From assembly GCA_017309015.1 (NCBI GenBank), contig JAEDAG010000003.1:25417-89416 (forward strand): a stretch of 64,000 nucleotides of DNA, in the 5' to 3' direction. This DNA comes from Faecalicatena absiana (GTDB taxonomy: Bacteria; Bacillota; Bacilli; Lactobacillales; Lactobacillaceae). A program made the position numbers and the translations under genes. Under the pieces are notes generated by a model. The model saw only the letters and a program-made list of their open reading frames with translations. It did not search any database and was not told where the DNA came from. Shown in pieces: positions 60,196 to 64,000 of this stretch (position 1 is the first letter of the stretch; every line of letters begins with the position of its first letter).

Positions 60196-61953
60196 ATGCG
60201 CAAGAAATTAAATTTGAAGAAGGCAAATAAGAGCGACTTCCTGCTCCTGCTTGCCGCCTTTTTTCTGCTTTTCATTCTGAATGCTGGCATCATCAGCTAC
60301 GTCCAGCACCAAAGAATGGTTCGCGAACGTGATCAGACGGCCTTTATCGCCCGTGGCTTCTCACAGACGCTCAATGAAGAACTGGACAATACTTTTTCCT
60401 TAACCGACATTTTAAAGGAAACTATCGTCTCCCATGACGGCAAGATCGTCAATTTTGACCGGGTTGCCCAAGACTTAATAGCCAAAAATACCGCCCTTGG
60501 CAGCTTGCAGCTGGCCCCAAAGGGCAAGGTCACCCACATTTACCCCCTCAAGGGCAATGAATCCGGATTGATCGACCTTTTAAAAGATCCTGACCGGGGA
60601 CCAGTCTGCCGCTATGGGATCAAGCACCATATCACCACCCTGCAGGGGCCCTTCAAGCTTGCTCAAGGCGGCAGCGGCATGGCGGTCCACAGTCCTATTT
60701 TTCTCACCGAAAACGGGAAACCGACCTTCTGGGGCTTCGCAATCGCTATCATCAAGGTGCCGGACATCTTTAAGGCCACGGCCAAGACTATTGGCCTGTC
60801 TGGCTACAGCTACCATCTTTACTCGAATACGTCCCCATTGACCAAGAAGAAGGTCCTGGTCATGAAGTCCGGCAGCCAGCTGGATGACCCAGTCTCCCTC
60901 TCCTTCAGCACCTCCAGCAACAATGACTGGCGGCTCTTGATCTCTCCTAAGAACGGCTGGCAATACAAGCGCAGCCACTGGGTCCTGATCTACGTCCTGC
61001 TGCTTGACGTCCTACTGGTCTTATTGGTGCTCTGGATGATCAACCGGCGGATCAGCACCCGGATTCTGGAAAGAGAAGCCACGCGCGATCCCCTGACCCA
61101 GGCATACAACCGGCAGGGCTTTGACGGCTACATGCAGGACTACGTCCTTCAGCACCCAAATGAGAAGTCAACCGTCATCATGCTGGACGTCGACGACTTC
61201 AAGTCGGTCAACGACGTCTTCGGCCACCATGTCGGCGACCAGGTCCTGGTAGATTTGACCAAGAACCTGCAACAGGTCTTTGGCGAGCACGCCATCGTCG
61301 GCCGAAACGGCGGGGACGAGTTCGTCGTTGCCCTGCCTGGCCTGTCAATGAAGCAAAGCAAGCCATTGATTGAGAAAATGTCCAAGCTCAAGCAGACCGC
61401 GGTCGTGGACAAGAAGCCGATCGACTTCTCCATCTCCATGGGCTACTCCGACTTCCCCGGCCAGGCCCAGAATTACGCAGAAGCCTGCCGTTTTGCTGAC
61501 GCGGCCCTGTACGAGGTCAAGATCGCCGGCAAAAACAGCTATGCCAGCTACAAGTCTGGCCTGGCCCAAGACAAGCGGCACAACCAGCTGGGACTGGGGA
61601 TGCGGGCCTTGGCCGCCGGCGACCCGACCCCGCTTTTGGTCGTCAAAGTTGACGGGGATGAGCCAATCTACGTCAACAAGAGCCTCTTGGACCTTTTCAA
61701 CTGCGAATCGTCGCCTAATTTTTACGACTATTATGGCAGCTCTTTTGCCAACTTAATTGCTCCGCACGACCGCGACCGGGTATATACTGAACTCAAAGAT
61801 TTTCTGGCCCAGGCGGAAGACGGGGAGCGCTTCAAGGACGACTTTTCGGTCCTGACCACGGATGCCCGCGTCATCCACGTCTGCAGCGAATTGAAATACT
61901 CGCTCAACCAGCGCTATGGGGCTTTGATCTACATGAACTTTATTTTGAATTAG
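60196..61953 (+). CDS. Membrane diguanylate cyclase-type protein (CHASE-GGDEF-PAS-like)
   Basis: A 585-residue sensor enzyme that would make cyclic di-GMP. Two membrane helices (~14-36 and ~261-281) enclose an extracytoplasmic ~225-residue CHASE-like sensor (FIARGFSQTLNEELDNTFSL ... GFAIAIIKVPDIF). The GGDEF domain spans ~295-445: ATRDPLTQAYNRQGF, DVDDFKSVND, and the active-site NGGDEF with GGDEF at 372-376. The usual RxxD inhibitory site is absent (GEHA at its position). The C-terminal ~120 residues look PAS-like. No phosphodiesterase or PilZ protein is nearby. The next gene starts 13 bases after its stop, so they are probably cotranscribed. Confidence 0.85.
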   Translation: MRKKLNLKKANKSDFLLLLAAFFLLFILNAGIISYVQHQRMVRERDQTAFIARGFSQTLNEELDNTFSLTDILKETIVSHDGKIVNFDRVAQDLIAKNTALGSLQLAPKGKVTHIYPLKGNESGLIDLLKDPDRGPVCRYGIKHHITTLQGPFKLAQGGSGMAVHSPIFLTENGKPTFWGFAIAIIKVPDIFKATAKTIGLSGYSYHLYSNTSPLTKKKVLVMKSGSQLDDPVSLSFSTSSNNDWRLLISPKNGWQYKRSHWVLIYVLLLDVLLVLLVLWMINRRISTRILEREATRDPLTQAYNRQGFDGYMQDYVLQHPNEKSTVIMLDVDDFKSVNDVFGHHVGDQVLVDLTKNLQQVFGEHAIVGRNGGDEFVVALPGLSMKQSKPLIEKMSKLKQTAVVDKKPIDFSISMGYSDFPGQAQNYAEACRFADAALYEVKIAGKNSYASYKSGLAQDKRHNQLGLGMRALAAGDPTPLLVVKVDGDEPIYVNKSLLDLFNCESSPNFYDYYGSSFANLIAPHDRDRVYTELKDFLAQAEDGERFKDDFSVLTTDARVIHVCSELKYSLNQRYGALIYMNFILN

Positions 61954-61966
61954 AAGAGGAACGAAT

Positions 61967-63031
61967 ATGGCAGAATTTGACGCAAGCAAGCTGCGGATGC
62001 CCAACCTGCGGATTTTAGGACAAGACACCCGGCCGCTGTTCGCGGATGCAAAGGGGGATAAGGACAACGGCCAGTTGCCGCCGGCCTTGGCTGCCCACGC
62101 GGGCTTTAACAAGGCCTTCCAAAAGGGCAAGCTGACTTTCGGCCTGATGGCCCCATTTAAGGGCTATCCAGACACGCCGATTCCTGACGTCAGCGACTTG
62201 GTCAAGAATGCCAAGCTGGCTGAAGAAGCAGGCTTTGCCGCCTTGTGGATGCGGGACGTGCCTTTTTATGACCCTTACTTTGGAGATGTCGGCCAAGGGC
62301 AGGATCCGATCGCCCTTTTAGGCGCTTTGACCGGGCAGACCAAGGAAATCGCCTTGGGGACTGCCGGTCTGATCCTGCCTGAGCGCAACCCCATCCATGT
62401 CGCGCAAGCCGCCGCCACCTTGGAGATCATGTCGCAAGGCCGCTTCCTGCTTGGCATGGTCAGCGGAGACCGGAAGTCTGAATATAAGAATTTTGGCAGA
62501 AAATGGGAAGAGCGCGAGGAAATCTTCAAAGAGGGCTGGAACTTGACCAAAACCTTGCTGGAGACCCCAAAGCGGCCGCACTTCAACAGCAAGTACTACA
62601 GCAACCTGAACGGGACTTTGGACTTTATTCCCCAGCTTGAGCAGCAGCTGCCAATGGTCGCGATCGGACGCTGCCGGCAGGACTTGGACTGGCTGGCCAA
62701 CAACGCGGACGCCTGGATCTGGCACGGCGTGGCTGAAGACGAAACCGCGCAAATCGTGGCTAAACTGCAGGACCTGAACCAGGACGGCTATTGGCATCCG
62801 TTTGGCTACCAGAATTTCGTTGAGCTGCTGGAGGATCCAGATGCACCATGTCAGCTTTACAACAAGATCTACCTGCGCGGCGGGGCTAAGTCCCTGGCCC
62901 AATTCTGGAAGCAGCAGCGCAAGCAGGGCCTGGCCCACGTCATCATCAGCCTCAAGCCAAGCAACCGGCCAGCGGCAGACTGCATCCGTGACCTGCACGA
63001 CTACGTGTTTGATGAGGTCAACCAAGATTAG
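61967..63031 (+). CDS. Luciferase-like (LLM class) flavin-dependent oxidoreductase
   Basis: A 354-residue TIM-barrel oxidoreductase of the bacterial luciferase-like superfamily, expected to use reduced flavin. Segments: LTFGLMAPFKGYPDTPIPD, AEEAGFAALWMRDVPFYDP, IALGTAGLILPERNPIHVAQAAATL and GRFLLGMVSGDRKSEYKNFG. The substrate is unknown. AGAGGAA before the ATG and only 13 bases from the GGDEF gene suggest an operon. Ended by a terminator at 63034-63066. Confidence 0.88.
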   Translation: MAEFDASKLRMPNLRILGQDTRPLFADAKGDKDNGQLPPALAAHAGFNKAFQKGKLTFGLMAPFKGYPDTPIPDVSDLVKNAKLAEEAGFAALWMRDVPFYDPYFGDVGQGQDPIALLGALTGQTKEIALGTAGLILPERNPIHVAQAAATLEIMSQGRFLLGMVSGDRKSEYKNFGRKWEEREEIFKEGWNLTKTLLETPKRPHFNSKYYSNLNGTLDFIPQLEQQLPMVAIGRCRQDLDWLANNADAWIWHGVAEDETAQIVAKLQDLNQDGYWHPFGYQNFVELLEDPDAPCQLYNKIYLRGGAKSLAQFWKQQRKQGLAHVIISLKPSNRPAADCIRDLHDYVFDEVNQD

Positions 63032-63033
63032 CA

Positions 63034-63066
63034 AAAACCTGAAGCTCACGAGCTTCAGGTTTTTTG
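63034..63066 (+). terminator. Terminator of the GGDEF-LLM operon
   Basis: Stem aaacctgaagctc / gagcttcaggttt followed by TTTT. Confidence 0.88.
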
Positions 63067-63080
63067 TTCGGTTGGCCGTG

Positions 63081-63416
63081 GCTGCGGTAATTATGGGGAC
63101 GAGTTTGCGTGATTTGAACGTGGCTGCGGTAATTGCGGGGATGAATTCGCGCGTTTTGGACGTGGCTGCGGTAATTGCGGGGACGAGTTTGGCTGATTCG
63201 CGCTTGGCTGCGGTAAAAACGGGGACGAGTTTGGCTGATTCGCGCTTGGCTGCGGTAATTGCGGGGATGAATTCGCGCGTTTTGGACGTGGCTGCGGTAA
63301 TTGCGGGGACGAGTTTGGCTGATTCGCGCTTGGCTGCGGTAAAAACGGGGATGAATTTGCGCGTTTTGGACGTGGCTGCGGTAATTGCGGGGATGAATTG
63401 CGCTTGGATACGGTAT
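63081..63416 (+). repeat. 42-bp tandem array A (about 8 units)
   Basis: Units begin gctgcggtaa at 63081, 63123, 63165, 63207, 63249, 63291, 63333 and 63375, exactly 42 bp apart. Two variants alternate, with inner parts gatgaattcgcgcgttttgg or gacgagtttggctgattcgc. A three-unit (126-bp) higher-order repeat is visible: 63123-63206 equals 63249-63332. The last unit decays. Confidence 0.95.
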
Positions 63417-63441
63417 TTATGGGTACAATCACTGTTTTAAT

Positions 63442-63797
63442 CCCCATTTTTTACTGAACCAAGCGCCTTTTCAAAAATTCGAGCCCCGCTTTTTACTGAA
63501 CCAAGCGCCTTTTCAAAAATTCGAGCCCCGCTTTTTACTGAACCAAACGCCTTTTCAAAAATTCGAGCCCCACTTTTTACTGAACCAAGCGCCTTTTCAA
63601 AAATTCGAGCCCCATTTTTTACTGAACCAAGCGCCTTTTCAAAAATTCGAGCCCCGCTTTTTACTGAACCAAGCACTTTTACAAAAATTCGAACCCCACT
63701 TTTTACTGAACCAAGCGCCTTTTCAAAAATTCGAGCCCCGCTTTTTACTGAACCAAGCGCCTTTTCAAAAATTCGAGCCCCACTTTTTACTGAACCA
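63442..63797 (-). repeat. 42-bp tandem array B (about 8 units, inverted)
   Basis: Units carry ttactgaacc at 63451, 63493, 63535, 63577, 63619, 63661, 63703, 63745 and partially 63787, again exactly 42 bp apart. On the minus strand each unit reads gcggggctcgaatttttgaa... and resembles array A units read on the plus strand. Confidence 0.95.
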
Positions 63798-63837
63798 CAG
63801 CAACCTCTATAATTTTTGCCACAGTTGGAAACCCTTT

Positions 63838-64000
63838 GGGGATAAATTCTGAGATTATTTACTTAGTTGAGGACTTTGCGGGGATAAATTTCGTAATTTT
63901 CGACTTAGTTGAGGACTTTGCGGGGATAAATTTCGTAATTTTTGACTTAGTTAGGGACCTTGCGGGGATAAATTTCGTAATTTTTGACTTAGTTAGGGAC
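63838..64000 (+). repeat. 42-bp tandem array C (at least 4 units, runs off the window)
   Basis: Units begin gggg at 63838, 63880, 63922 and 63964. The consensus starts gcggggataaatttcgtaat and continues with a cgacttagttgaggacttt-like half. The array continues beyond the window edge. Confidence 0.95.

Noticed and set aside
62802..63676. Repeat-encoded proteins in arrays A and B (both strands open)
   Set aside because: Open frames arise only because the period is a multiple of three and units lack stops; the frame is not conserved between arrays and there are no ribosome binding sites or plausible domains.
63081..64000. CRISPR array
   Set aside because: Units are directly adjacent 42-bp repeats with no unique spacers, and no cas genes are near.

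Overview
The window looks like a chromosomal segment of a Lactobacillus with high GC at third codon positions, most likely Lactobacillus delbrueckii or a close relative. The reasons are the strong C/G preference at third positions in the core genes, lactobacillar enzymes (a PepR-like S33 peptidase, a CoaA-type pantothenate kinase, SLAP wall-binding domains), and visibly AT-richer islands around insertion sequences. The assignment is inference; no rRNA or tRNA gene is present.

Layout. 1-8.9 kb is housekeeping: the 5' part of an ABC exporter, an internally duplicated unknown protein, an S33 peptidase, efp, coaA, an SGNH hydrolase, a LiaF-like membrane protein, and a three-gene amino-acid ABC importer behind a T-box leader. 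8.9-13.6 kb has a HelD-like ATPase, a matrixin-type protease, a histidine phosphatase and a glycerophosphodiesterase. 13.7-22.2 kb is an AT-richer, IS-scarred accessory island: a coiled-coil SEC10/PgrA-type surface protein, IS982 and IS3 remnants (one fused in frame to a surface-protein tail), and a GH70 gene whose motifs resemble GtfB-type alpha-glucanotransferases rather than sucrose-using glucansucrases. 22.2-31.8 kb carries an OLD/Toprim ATPase, a CpsB-like phosphatase, a TalC-type aldolase, two VanZ-like proteins, a secreted beta-helix protein with a lysine-rich tail, GtrA, RpiB and a GT-C-like membrane protein.

31.8-46.4 kb is a surface-polysaccharide locus. Wzz-like and Wzy-like genes face right. 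They converge on a nine-gene leftward operon (priming sugar transferase, DUF4422, glf, licD, galactofuranosyltransferase-like, GT4, flippase, licD, tagD) preceded by an LCP ligase gene. The set predicts a galactofuranose-containing polymer that may be decorated with glycerol phosphate. 46.6-57.6 kb has a secreted nuclease and two nearly identical GH68 fructansucrase genes in tandem, separated by an orphan TnpB element and followed by an IS256-family element that sits directly upstream of the second gene. 58-63 kb has an XRE regulator, gpsA, a CHASE-GGDEF protein and a luciferase-like oxidoreductase.

The window ends (63.07-64.0 kb) in three consecutive tandem arrays. All have an exact 42-bp period, the middle one is inverted, and their units look like diverged members of one family. 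This is the least explained structure here. Secreted polymer-making enzymes (GH70, two GH68), wall-binding proteins and the EPS locus together suggest a strain invested in surface polysaccharide and biofilm matrix.
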